Of a stretch of DNA of 38,837 bases, positions 16,906-24,782 are shown one piece after another. The notes below the pieces were generated by a model. The model did not search any database. It was not told the origin of the DNA and was given only the letters and a program-made list of their open reading frames with translations. Source of the DNA: a bacterium (GTDB lineage Bacteria; Vulcanimicrobiota; Vulcanimicrobiia; Vulcanimicrobiales; Vulcanimicrobiaceae). The stretch is from contig JAGWSR010000024.1 in assembly GCA_028869385.1 (NCBI GenBank), forward strand, positions 1-38,837. Direction: 5' to 3'. How positions within the stretch are numbered: the first letter of the stretch is position 1; every line of letters begins with the position of its first letter. Made by a program: the position numbers and the translations under genes.

Positions 16906-17775
16906 ATGATCCACGTTCTCGTTTTCGCGGCGACGCTCGCTGCTGTCTCGCCAACACCCGCACCCGCGGCGCCGCCGTCGTCGGCACCCATGGCATCGCC
17001 GGCGCCCGCGGACGATCCGTGCGATGGTCCGGGCCGATTGCTCGCCACGCTCGATCGTCCCACGGTGGGATTCAGCCCGTGCGCGGTTGCTCCGGGCATG
17101 CTCCTCCTCGAAGAGGGCTACCAGTCGCAAATCAACGGCACCAACGAGAGCGGCGCGTCATATCTCGATCAGTATCCGCAGAGCATCATCCGTTATGGCC
17201 TCGCGCAGCGCTTCGAATTTGACCTGATCGGCCCGAACTACGTGCGCGCGGCGGCTCCCGACGGTAAGGGCGGGCTCGCGCGCACGCAGGGATACTCCGA
17301 CGGCGGCCTCGGCATCAAGGTCGAGTTCGCGCCGCGCGGCCGGACCACGGTCGCTGTGGACGGGCTCTACACGGCCCCCAACGGGTCGCCCGGCTTCACC
17401 GCCGGCGGTGCGACCGAGACGCTGAACCTCGACGCCGGCTACGCGCTCAGCGACACGGTTGGGATCGGAACCACGCTCGCGCTGCAATCCACGAGTGGGT
17501 TCGACGCGGCGGGCAATCGGGCGCGCTACGGCGTTTTTCTGCCCTCGGTTGTCGTGACCAAGCAGTTGCCGCGCGCGACGCAGCTCTACGGCGAGTACGT
17601 CTATGCCTCGAAGCTCGCGCCCGACCAGAGCGGCCGAGCCTTCGTCGACGGCGGCGTGCAGAAGCTGCTCGGGAGCCGTTTTGAGCTCGATGTCGAGCTC
17701 GGCCAGTCGCTCATCGGCGACCCCTCCAAGCGCTTCCACTACCTCGGCCTCGGCTTCGGCGTTCGACTTCGATAG
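16906..17775 (+). CDS. outer-membrane beta-barrel protein (transporter, PF13557-like)
   Basis: This 289-residue protein has a signal peptide (MIHVLVFAATLAAVSPTPAPA) and a Pro/Ala/Ser linker. A barrel-like region of alternating polar and hydrophobic strands joined by Gly/Asp/Asn turns begins near residue 60. Repeated patterns such as F-E-F-D-L-I-G and L-Y-G-E-Y-V-Y, and the end Y-L-G-L-G-F-G-V-R-L-R, resemble the 'MetA-pathway of phenol degradation' transporter family. Substrate is not deducible from that family. The DtxR-type operator immediately upstream points to metal-controlled expression and perhaps metal passage across the outer membrane (inference). Two cysteines (in DDPCDG and FSPCAV) precede the barrel. 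Confidence 0.75.
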   Translation: MIHVLVFAATLAAVSPTPAPAAPPSSAPMASPAPADDPCDGPGRLLATLDRPTVGFSPCAVAPGMLLLEEGYQSQINGTNESGASYLDQYPQSIIRYGLAQRFEFDLIGPNYVRAAAPDGKGGLARTQGYSDGGLGIKVEFAPRGRTTVAVDGLYTAPNGSPGFTAGGATETLNLDAGYALSDTVGIGTTLALQSTSGFDAAGNRARYGVFLPSVVVTKQLPRATQLYGEYVYASKLAPDQSGRAFVDGGVQKLLGSRFELDVELGQSLIGDPSKRFHYLGLGFGVRLR

Positions 17776-17797
17776 GCGGCCTGCGATAGTACCCGTG

Positions 17798-17850
17798 GAC
17801 CCCGCCCGGGCTTTCTGATAAAAATATCAGGTATTGCCCGGGCAGGGGTC
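17798..17850 (+). repeat. nested inverted repeat before etfB
   Basis: Inner arms CTGATA (17815-17820) and TATCAG (17825-17830) surround AAAA. Outer arms GCCCGGGC (17804-17811 and 17836-17843) extend to GACCCC/GGGGTC with one bulged base. The complete stem is long and interrupted by a 3/5-base internal loop. It lies 23 bases after the barrel gene and 62 bases before etfB. Without a T-run it is not a standard terminator; it may be an operator or a structured leader. Confidence 0.7.
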
Positions 17851-17912
17851 GGTCTCGCCGAACCCCAATAGCGCCGGGTTCCGCCCCACGTTAGAGGAGG
17901 TCAAGACTCCAC

Positions 17913-18701
17913 GTGAAGATCGTGGTCACGGTCAAGCTTGTGCCGGATCCGAACGCCGAAAAGCGTATCGATCCCGCAACCAAGCGCCTGGTTCGCACCG
18001 GCGTCGAGACGGTGCTCAATCCTTACGACGAATACGCGCTCGAAGCCGCGTTGCAGCTCAAAGAGCGCATCGGCGGCGATTCGACGGTCACCGTCTTCGC
18101 CATGGCGCCCGAGGCGCTCAAAGAGACGCTGCGCAAGGCCCTCGCAATGGGTGCCGACGACGCCGTGCTCCTGAGCGACGCTGGCCTCGAGGGCAGCGAC
18201 GTGTGGGGAACGTCCTATGCGATGGCGCACGCGCTCAAGAAGGTCGGCTTCGACCTGTTGCTCGTCGGCGGACTCTCCGACGACGGTTCGACCGGCGCGA
18301 CGCCCGGCGCGATCGCCGAGTACCTGCAGATGCCGCTCGTCACGAATGCGCGCAAGGCCGACGTGGTCGACGGCGCGCTGAAGATCGAGCGCGAGACCGA
18401 CACGGGATATCAGATCGTCAAGGCACCGCTTCCGTCGGTGATGACGACGGCGCTGACCTTCGGCGAGCCGCGTTACGCCTCGCTCAAAGGCATCATGGGC
18501 GCGAAGAAAAAGACGATCGCCGCGATGACGCTCGGCGACCTCGGGCTCGAACAGCCCGTCGGTGCCGCGGGCGCCAAGACCGAACTGCTCGCGTTCGCTC
18601 CGCCGCCGGTGCGCGGCAAGGGCCAAGTGGTCGAGGCCGCCGACGGTGCGCAAGGCGCCCAAGTGATCTTCGATTTCCTGAAAGAGAAGAAGCTGGTCTA
18701 A
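17913..18701 (+). CDS. etfB: electron transfer flavoprotein subunit beta
   Basis: This 262-residue subunit forms a heterodimer with EtfA. It carries electrons from acyl-CoA or other flavin dehydrogenases to a quinone reductase. The N-terminus K-I-V-V-T-V-K-L-V-P-D-P-N and the segment N-P-Y-D-E-Y-A-L-E-A-A are typical, and L-L-L-V-G-G marks the nucleotide-binding fold. The GTG at 17913 has GAGGAGG (17894-17900) upstream. The TAA stop shares a base with the etfA ATG (TAATG). Confidence 0.95.
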   Translation: MKIVVTVKLVPDPNAEKRIDPATKRLVRTGVETVLNPYDEYALEAALQLKERIGGDSTVTVFAMAPEALKETLRKALAMGADDAVLLSDAGLEGSDVWGTSYAMAHALKKVGFDLLLVGGLSDDGSTGATPGAIAEYLQMPLVTNARKADVVDGALKIERETDTGYQIVKAPLPSVMTTALTFGEPRYASLKGIMGAKKKTIAAMTLGDLGLEQPVGAAGAKTELLAFAPPPVRGKGQVVEAADGAQGAQVIFDFLKEKKLV

Positions 18702-19678
18702 TGCAAAACGTCATCGTTTACGTTCAACACAAGAACGGCTCCACGCCCAAGGTCACCTTCGAGATGGCCACGCTCGCGCGCAAACTCGCCGATCAGCTCG
18801 GCGGCAAGGCGCACGCCGTCGTCGTCGGCGCGGGCTCCTCGCAGCTCGCCGACACGCTCAAGAGCTATCCGCTCGACGCCGTGCACGTCAACGACGACGC
18901 GCAGGTCGACGGCTTCCTGCTCGATCCGATCGTGGATTATCTCGAAGCCGCCGCACGCGCGGTCGGTCCCTCGCTCGTCCTCGTCGCCAACACGCTCGGC
19001 GGGAAAGACGTCGCCGGACGCCTCGTCGCTCGTTTGAATGCGGGCATCGTCGCCGACGCGACCGACTTCAAGATCGAGGGCGGCACCGTCGAGGCCGTGA
19101 TGCCGAAGATGGGCGGCGCCGCGATCACCACGGCCAAGCTCAAGTCGGCCGACTACGGCATCGCGACGATCCGTCCGAACGCGTTCAGCGCGCAAGCGGG
19201 CGGTGCCGGGGCTGCGGTGCAGCCGATCGAGAAGCCGGCTGGAAAGAGCTATGCCGTCGTCGTCGAGAATGACGTGGAAGAAGGCACGGGCGAGCTCGCG
19301 CTCGAGGAAGCTCCGGTCGTCGTCGCGGGCGGCCGCGGCCTCGGTGGCCCGGATCCCTTCGACCAGCTCCTCAAGCCACTCGCGAAGCTCTTCGGCGGTG
19401 CCGTCGGTGCCTCGCGCGCCGCGGCCGATGCCGGCTGGGTTCCGTACAGCCTGCAGATCGGACAGACCGGCAAGACGGTCAGCCCGAACCTCTACATCGC
19501 CGTCGGCATCTCCGGCGCGATACAACACAAGGTCGGGATGCGTTCTTCCGGTACGATCGTCGCGATCAATAAGGACGGAGCCGCGCCGATTGCGGAGTTC
19601 TCGGATCTCGTGGTCGTGGGCGACGCGTTCGCGATCCTTCCGGAACTCACGAAACTCGTGGCCGCGTCCAAAGCATAA
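18701..19678 (+). CDS. etfA: electron transfer flavoprotein subunit alpha
   Basis: This 325-residue FAD-binding partner of EtfB starts at the ATG at 18701; the longer open frame upstream is the shadow of etfB. The C-terminal FAD domain is intact: V-V-A-G-G-R-G-L-G, then [36 protein letters not shown] and A-I-N-K-D. The last strands bind AMP/FAD in known ETFs. No dehydrogenase or ETF-quinone oxidoreductase gene is nearby, so its partners are encoded elsewhere. Confidence 0.96.
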   Translation: MQNVIVYVQHKNGSTPKVTFEMATLARKLADQLGGKAHAVVVGAGSSQLADTLKSYPLDAVHVNDDAQVDGFLLDPIVDYLEAAARAVGPSLVLVANTLGGKDVAGRLVARLNAGIVADATDFKIEGGTVEAVMPKMGGAAITTAKLKSADYGIATIRPNAFSAQAGGAGAAVQPIEKPAGKSYAVVVENDVEEGTGELALEEAPVVVAGGRGLGGPDPFDQLLKPLAKLFGGAVGASRAAADAGWVPYSLQIGQTGKTVSPNLYIAVGISGAIQHKVGMRSSGTIVAINKDGAAPIAEFSDLVVVGDAFAILPELTKLVAASKA

Positions 19679-19702
19679 CGCCAAGTTAGGATCCACAACA
19701 CG

Positions 19703-21214
19703 TTGAAACGTTTCGCCCTTCTCCTCACGATGGTAGCCGCGTTCTTCGCGGCTGCCGTCGTCACCACGCCGAGCGCACAGGCCGGTCTCTTCGGCCATAA
19801 GGCGGCGACACCGACGCCGTCGCCGTCACCTTCGGCGCTTCCCACCGCTTCGCCCGAGCCGCCCGATGTCGCGATTCCGCGCCTTCAGGCCAAGCTCAAG
19901 GCGAATCCGAACGATCAGCAAGCGATGATCGAGCTCGCGGGCCAGTTCCTCGGGATCAACCGTCCCGACTACGCCGTCGGCTTGACGCAGCGTCTGCTGC
20001 AGATGGGCGATAAGACCGCGCGGGTCTATACGTTCGACGGATATGCGATGTCTCAACTCGGCCGCCTCGATCAGGCGACGTCCGATCTCGAACAAGCGGC
20101 CAACCTCGATCCCGGTAACGAAGCCGTGCTCGGCCAGCTCGTCTCGCTCTACGTGCGCGCCGGTCGATTCACCGACGCGGAGCGTATCGCGAACCGGAGC
20201 ATGGTGCTCAACAAGTCCGACTCGCAGAGTCTGATGATGCTCGGCGGCGTGCTCGCCGCGGAGCAGAAGTTCGATGCCGCGCGCGCGGACTACGAGAAAG
20301 CGCTCGCGCTCGATACCAAGAATTCGGATCCGATCTTCCAGATCGCGCGCACCTACGCGGCGCAGAACAACATTCCGATGGCGATCTCGACGATCGAGCG
20401 CGCGCTCGCGCTCGATCCGCAGAACGTGCAAGCGCTGATCTTCAAGGCCGACGAATATGCGGCCCAGCACGACGATGCCAAGGCTTCCTCGGCCTTCGAC
20501 GACGCGATCGTCGCGGCGTCGAGCGACGAGCAGAAAGCCTCGATCTACGTGCGTAAAGCCAACTACTTCGCGAGCGAGAAGAAGTTCTCGCAAGCCGAAG
20601 GCATCTTCGACGAAGCGATCGCGCGCTATCCCAAGGAAAGCTCGCTGCACCTCGCCTTCGGCGACTATTGGGCCGCGCAGAAGAACCTCGTGAACGCGCA
20701 GAAAGAGTGGCTCGCCACGCTCGCGATCGATAAAGAAGATCCGGGCGCGCTCTACCGTCTCGGACAGCTCTCGATGGAGCACGGCAAGATGAGCGATGCG
20801 GTGGGCTACCTCAAACAAGCGACCGCGCTCGAGCCCGATCCGCGTGCGCTCGCGATGCTCGGTCAGGCGTACTCGTACGTTCACGACTACAAGAACTCGA
20901 AGGACGCGTGCAGCAAGAGCTTCCAAATGGACCGCAGCCCGGTCACGCTCGCCTGCATCGCCGGTGCCGATTTCGAGATGAAGAACTACAAAGAAGCCTC
21001 CGAGATCTTCGACGTGCTCGACGGCAACGCGAAGGGCTTCCTGGATCAGAATCCGCAGATGCTCTACATCGCGGCGGAGAGCTACGAGCGTACCAAGCAG
21101 AATCAGAAGGCGGTTCAAGCCTTCAAGCGACTGCTGCCGGCGCTGCGTAAGGGAACGCCCGAGTACGCGAAGATCCAAAAGCAGATCGCGGATCTCTCGA
21201 AAGTGAAGCACTAA
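19703..21214 (+). CDS. secreted TPR-repeat protein
   Basis: This 503-residue exported protein starts at a TTG at 19703, with AGGA upstream. The signal peptide MKRFALLLTMVAAFFAAAVV ends at A-Q-A. A short Pro/Thr/Ser linker leads into tandem tetratricopeptide repeats filling about residues 55-495, recognisable by A-x-x-x-Y-E-K-A-L-A-L-D and similar phrases. TPR arrays are protein-binding scaffolds; the partner is unknown. Its TAA stop is in frame with the next gene, and only one codon (CCG) separates it from the likely CTG start there. Confidence 0.9.
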   Translation: MKRFALLLTMVAAFFAAAVVTTPSAQAGLFGHKAATPTPSPSPSALPTASPEPPDVAIPRLQAKLKANPNDQQAMIELAGQFLGINRPDYAVGLTQRLLQMGDKTARVYTFDGYAMSQLGRLDQATSDLEQAANLDPGNEAVLGQLVSLYVRAGRFTDAERIANRSMVLNKSDSQSLMMLGGVLAAEQKFDAARADYEKALALDTKNSDPIFQIARTYAAQNNIPMAISTIERALALDPQNVQALIFKADEYAAQHDDAKASSAFDDAIVAASSDEQKASIYVRKANYFASEKKFSQAEGIFDEAIARYPKESSLHLAFGDYWAAQKNLVNAQKEWLATLAIDKEDPGALYRLGQLSMEHGKMSDAVGYLKQATALEPDPRALAMLGQAYSYVHDYKNSKDACSKSFQMDRSPVTLACIAGADFEMKNYKEASEIFDVLDGNAKGFLDQNPQMLYIAAESYERTKQNQKAVQAFKRLLPALRKGTPEYAKIQKQIADLSKVKH

Positions 21215-21217
21215 CCG

Positions 21218-22219
21218 CTGCGTATCGTCAGCGACGCGATCTACGGCGACCATCTCCGCGGGCTCGGGCATCCCGAATCGCCCGACCGCGTGGAGGTGGT
21301 CGCTTTGCGTTTACGGGAGCGCGGCATGCTCGATCGCGCGCTTCCCGCGCGTGACGCGAGCGACGAAGAGATCGCGCGCGTCCACACCCCGCGCTACCTC
21401 GAACTGGTCAAACGCGAAATCGGCGGCCTCGACGGGCCGCGCTATCTCTCGACCGGTGACGTCGTCGTGGATGCGTCGTCGCTCGCGGTGGCGCGACGCG
21501 CCGCCGGTGGGGCGATCGTCGCCATCGAGGCGGCCGTCGAAACGGGAGAAGCAACCTTCGCGCTCGTGCGTCCTCCCGGTCACCACGCGGAGTCGCGGCG
21601 CGGCATGGGCTTCTGCCTGTTCAACAACGCGGCGATCGCGGCGCGTGCGTATCAGGCGCGCCACGGCGGCCGCGTGCTCGTGGTCGATTTCGACTATCAC
21701 CACGGCAACGGCACGCAGGACGTCGCGGGCGAGGGGCTCTCGTACGTTTCCACTCACGCATCGCCCGCCTATCCCGGCACGGGCAGCGAACTCGCCACGC
21801 TCGGGCGCGACGCGATCGTGAACGTGCCGCTTCCGGCGAGCGGCATCGCGACCGAAGGCTTCGTCGCGGTGTGGGAGCGCCTACTGCGCGATGTCGTGGC
21901 CTACGTGCGCCCCGATGCGATCGTGGCGAGCGCCGGATTCGACTACGTCGCAGGCGATCCGGTCGGTGATCTCGGCGTCGATGTCGGCGCGGCGACCGCC
22001 CTCGCGCGGGCGATCAACGAGGCGGCGTTCGATGCGTGCGGCGGAAGGGTCGCCTACGTGCTCGAGGGTGGGTACGATATCGACGCGCTCACCGCATCGG
22101 TCGAGCAGATCGTGCGCGCGAGCGATGCACGCGCGTCCGCGGAGCGCGCTGCCGACGAGGCCGCGATCCCGCGCGTGGTGCGCGAGCGCCTCGCGCGCGT
22201 CGACGATCTGTTCGCTTAG
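21218..22219 (+). CDS. histone deacetylase-family protein (acetylpolyamine/acetoin deacetylase-like), probable CTG start
   Basis: This is a zinc hydrolase of the HDAC fold, about 333 residues if started at CTG 21218. Active-site features are present: paired histidines 122/123 in R-P-P-G-H-H-A, zinc ligands D159 and H161 in D-F-D-Y-H-H-G-N-G, D242 in S-A-G-F-D, and Y286 in L-E-G-G-Y. The conserved N-terminal phrase R-I-V-S-D then G-H-P-E-S-P-D-R is encoded before the first GTG (21290) and follows an in-frame stop at 21212. CTG is therefore the only start that keeps it. Bacterial members deacetylate small amines or lysines; the substrate is unknown. The stop overlaps the stop of the convergent ACT gene. 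Confidence 0.85.
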   Translation: MRIVSDAIYGDHLRGLGHPESPDRVEVVALRLRERGMLDRALPARDASDEEIARVHTPRYLELVKREIGGLDGPRYLSTGDVVVDASSLAVARRAAGGAIVAIEAAVETGEATFALVRPPGHHAESRRGMGFCLFNNAAIAARAYQARHGGRVLVVDFDYHHGNGTQDVAGEGLSYVSTHASPAYPGTGSELATLGRDAIVNVPLPASGIATEGFVAVWERLLRDVVAYVRPDAIVASAGFDYVAGDPVGDLGVDVGAATALARAINEAAFDACGGRVAYVLEGGYDIDALTASVEQIVRASDARASAERAADEAAIPRVVRERLARVDDLFA

Positions 22220-22632
22220 AGGATCTTTCGCGCCGTCTGCGCGCTCAACTCTTCGAGCACATGCAGCGCCTCTTCGCCGCGATCGACCGGGACGAAGAGG
22301 TGATCGTGATAGAACGCGCTTACCGCGTTGACCGGAAGCGTGTGCTTGGCGAGTTCGCCGCAGAGCGCGGCGAGAAATCCAACCGACTGCAGATCCGAGT
22401 GGACGCGCAGCGTGATGTGGCGACACGGAAACGCGTAGGCGAGGCCGTGCCGTTCGGCGGCGTCGCGCTCGATGATAAGCGTCATCCCTTCGCTTTCGCG
22501 AAAGCAGAGCAGCGGATCGAGGTCCGCCGCATCGAAGCCGCGCTCGACGCGACAGAAGACCCACTCGCGCGGGTCGAGCGCCGGCTTCATCGAGACGAGC
22601 AATGATGCGAGGTCGCGTTCGGGTTCGTTCAC
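22216..22632 (-). CDS. ACT domain protein (COG3602-like)
   Basis: This 138-residue soluble protein has the paired ACT-like layout of the COG3602 family. It includes L-L-V-S-M-K-P, W-V-F-C-R-V, R-E-S-E-G-M-T-L-I-I-E and I-T-L-R-V-H-S-D-L-Q-S-V-G-F near the middle, then Y-H-D-H-L-F-V-P. ACT domains usually bind small ligands such as amino acids; this family's role is not established. It converges on the deacetylase gene with overlapping stop codons, and lies four bases past the RseB-like stop region on the opposite side. Confidence 0.9.
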   Translation of the reverse strand: MNEPERDLASLLVSMKPALDPREWVFCRVERGFDAADLDPLLCFRESEGMTLIIERDAAERHGLAYAFPCRHITLRVHSDLQSVGFLAALCGELAKHTLPVNAVSAFYHDHLFVPVDRGEEALHVLEELSAQTARKIL

Positions 22633-22636
22633 GCGC

Positions 22637-23674
22637 TTACGGTACTACGGACGACGCGATTTTTCCCAGCTCCGCGAGCGTGAGATCGCCGACGAGGGTG
22701 AAGTGCAGTCCGGCCTCGGACCACGTCAACAGCGTGGTCGGTCCGTCGGTCACGTATCGCGCGGATTGACCGTCGATCTTCGTTTCGCTGATGCGGTATC
22801 GCGAAAGATCGACCGCCGCATTCTGTTTGTTTTGGAAGAGCGATACGGTGCGAATGCCGTCGGAGTAGAGCAAATGGAGAGTGCGCACGCCTTTGACGTC
22901 GGTCACGTCGCCTTCGATCGGGGTGAAGCCTTCGGGGAGATACTTCGGGCCCATCGCTTTGAAGCCGGCGCTGCCGACGACGTGCTGCAAATCGATCGAA
23001 GGGAGCGAGCGCGCGGGACCGGCGACGTGCGCGAGGTCTTGCGGCACGTCGAAGATCTGGCGCGGAATGTTCGCGGTGTAGCGCAACTGTTCGAAGCGCG
23101 TCTGCGCCACGAGCGAGCCGTCGGAGCCGTAGATCTCCTTGCCGACGACCAGGTCGGTCTTGGCGTCGATACGCACGCGCATCGTCGTCTCGCCGGTGTA
23201 TTTGTTGTTCAAGATGACGACGTGCACCGGGCGGCCCTCGACGGTTTCGTCGGGCGCGTACTCGGCCGTGTAGTTGGCCATCAACACGCTGAAGTTATCG
23301 TCTTCGGCGACTTGGTCGTCGATGGAGTCGTCCTGCGCCACGATGACCCGATCGCGCTTGACGTCGATGGAATAGGTCTTCTCGCCGCGCGAGATCACGG
23401 AGTCGCCATAGAATCGCTGCGGTGCGAGGTACCATCGCCGCGTCAGATCCGGCGCGAGATGCTCGATGCGAAAGATGGCCGCCTCGGATTTCTCTTCACC
23501 GATACGCAGCACTTGAACTTCGCCGACATAGGAGACGTGGCGCGGAGCCGTCATCGCGCGGCGAAGGAGCTGATCGGCGGGCGGCGGCGAGCCCGACGCG
23601 TTCGCCCGCGCGATGGGTGCGAACGCGACGATCGCGGCGAGGAGCGCGACGCTCGAGCGGCTAGCGATATGCAT
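22637..23674 (-). CDS. MucB/RseB-like periplasmic sigma-factor regulator
   Basis: This 345-residue exported protein starts at the ATG at 23674, overlapping the anti-sigma stop by 14 bases. The frame extends upstream to 24028, but that part is antisigma shadow. The signal peptide is MHIASRSSVALLAAIVAFA with A-R-A-N-A after it. The first 200 residues resemble the LolA-like half of RseB (Y-V-G-E-V-Q-V-L, R-W-Y-L-A-P). The C-terminal part has Y-L-P-E-G-F and W-S-E-A-G-L-H-F-T-L-V-G, typical of MucB. RseB proteins sense envelope lipids and protect the anti-sigma factor from cleavage, and the position third after sigma and anti-sigma fits. Confidence 0.85.
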   Translation of the reverse strand: MHIASRSSVALLAAIVAFAPIARANASGSPPPADQLLRRAMTAPRHVSYVGEVQVLRIGEEKSEAAIFRIEHLAPDLTRRWYLAPQRFYGDSVISRGEKTYSIDVKRDRVIVAQDDSIDDQVAEDDNFSVLMANYTAEYAPDETVEGRPVHVVILNNKYTGETTMRVRIDAKTDLVVGKEIYGSDGSLVAQTRFEQLRYTANIPRQIFDVPQDLAHVAGPARSLPSIDLQHVVGSAGFKAMGPKYLPEGFTPIEGDVTDVKGVRTLHLLYSDGIRTVSLFQNKQNAAVDLSRYRISETKIDGQSARYVTDGPTTLLTWSEAGLHFTLVGDLTLAELGKIASSVVP

Positions 23675-24188
23675 AGACGGAGACGGTGCGTCCCGATGTC
23701 GTGGCGACGGTTTGGAGATCGGATGCGGCGCTCTGCTCGAGCGTCGTCGGCAGCACCGATCCTTCGCCGAAGGGAACGGTGCCGGTGAGTGCCGCGTGAT
23801 CGTTGAGATAGTACGCGGCCTCGATCGTCGGCCCGCTTCCGTGCGAGCGTAGTGCAAAACCGATTGCGATGACGGCGACGAGGGCCAGCGCGGCGGGAGC
23901 GAGGATCGCCGGACGCAGCCACGCGGCGATGCGTTCGCCGAGCGAGGGAGCCGTTGCCTCGCGTTCGACGGCATCCCAGATGCGATGCACGACGCCCTGC
24001 GGCAGATCGCGCTCGCTCGCGCGAGCATAGCCGCGGAGCGCGTCGCTCAGTCGAGCCTCGGCTTCGTAAGCGGCGCCGCACGCCGCGCACGTTTCGAGGT
24101 GCGCGAGCATGCGCGCGTCGTCGCCGGGCGCGAGTTCGTGGTGGAGGTAGTCGATGATCTCGTCGTGGGAGAGATGTTCGTGTGTCAT
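23661..24188 (-). CDS. zinc-finger anti-sigma factor
   Basis: This 175-residue single-pass inner-membrane protein carries an N-terminal ZAS motif (H30, C34, C37 in H-L-E-T-C-A-A-C) that binds ECF sigma factors. A membrane helix follows (about residues 93-113, P-A-A-L-A-L-V-A-V-I-A-I-G-F), then a short periplasmic tail. The ATG overlaps the sigma stop (ATGA), the usual arrangement for a sigma/anti-sigma pair. It should hold the sigma factor inactive until an envelope signal releases it. Confidence 0.92.
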   Translation of the reverse strand: MTHEHLSHDEIIDYLHHELAPGDDARMLAHLETCAACGAAYEAEARLSDALRGYARASERDLPQGVVHRIWDAVEREATAPSLGERIAAWLRPAILAPAALALVAVIAIGFALRSHGSGPTIEAAYYLNDHAALTGTVPFGEGSVLPTTLEQSAASDLQTVATTSGRTVSVYAYR

Positions 24189-24751
24189 GTTGCCGCCGAA
24201 AAGTGCTCTACGAGTTTGCGTAACTGCAGTCGTGCGCGATGCAGTCGTGAACGTACGGTGCCGATGGAGCAGCCGACGATGTCGGCGATCTCCTGATAGC
24301 TGTACTCCTCGACATCCGCGAGAACCACGACTTGTCGTTGATCCGGTGAGAGCGCCGCGAGCGCTTTGGACATCGTCTCGCCGACCTGCGACTCGACCAT
24401 GTCCTCGATGGGCTCCACCGCGAGCGGCCGGGTGCCGCCATACTCCTGGAAGGCGTTGTCCTCGGGGATCTCTTCCTGATAACGTCCTTTCTGCCGCCGA
24501 AGTTCGTCGCGGTGGAGATTTGTGACGATCCGGTAGATCCAGGAGAGGAACGAGGTGCCGGGTGTGAAGCTGCGCCAGGCCCGATAGACCCGGATGAAGG
24601 CCTCCTGGGTCAGGTCGCGCGCGTCGGCCTCGTTGTGCGTCAAGCGAAGGGCAAAGGTATAGGTCGCTTTGCCGTACTGCTCGATCGCTCGTTCCAGAAA
24701 TGCCGTCTGCTCCGGTGAAGGCGGCTCGAACGGCTTACGCGGTGCTGCCAT
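24185..24751 (-). CDS. ECF (RpoE-type) RNA polymerase sigma factor
   Basis: This 188-residue sigma-70 family protein has region 2 (D-A-R-D-L-T-Q-E-A-F-I-R-V-Y-R and S-F-L-S-W-I-Y-R-I-V-T-N) and region 4 (A-L-S-P-D-Q-R-Q-V-V-V-L, Y-S-Y-Q-E-I-A and G-T-V-R-S-R-L-H-R-A-R). There is no region 1 or 3, which defines the ECF class. It is followed by its anti-sigma and an RseB-like protein. TACAAT ends 12 bases upstream of the ATG and could be a -10 box, with no clear Shine-Dalgarno; read-through from the SCO genes (31 bases upstream) is equally possible. Confidence 0.95.
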   Translation of the reverse strand: MAAPRKPFEPPSPEQTAFLERAIEQYGKATYTFALRLTHNEADARDLTQEAFIRVYRAWRSFTPGTSFLSWIYRIVTNLHRDELRRQKGRYQEEIPEDNAFQEYGGTRPLAVEPIEDMVESQVGETMSKALAALSPDQRQVVVLADVEEYSYQEIADIVGCSIGTVRSRLHRARLQLRKLVEHFSAAT

Positions 24752-24782
24752 GAGTTGAGGGGAATTGTACCCGCCTCGCCTG

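Noticed and set aside
17834-18700. Long N-terminal extension of etfA (frame open from 17834)
   Set aside because: The extension is the shadow of etfB; etfA homology starts at the ATG at 18701 in the TAATG overlap.
19680-19700. TTAGGATCC before the TPR gene as a third metal box
   Set aside because: The right half-site is absent, so it is not a palindrome of the DtxR type.
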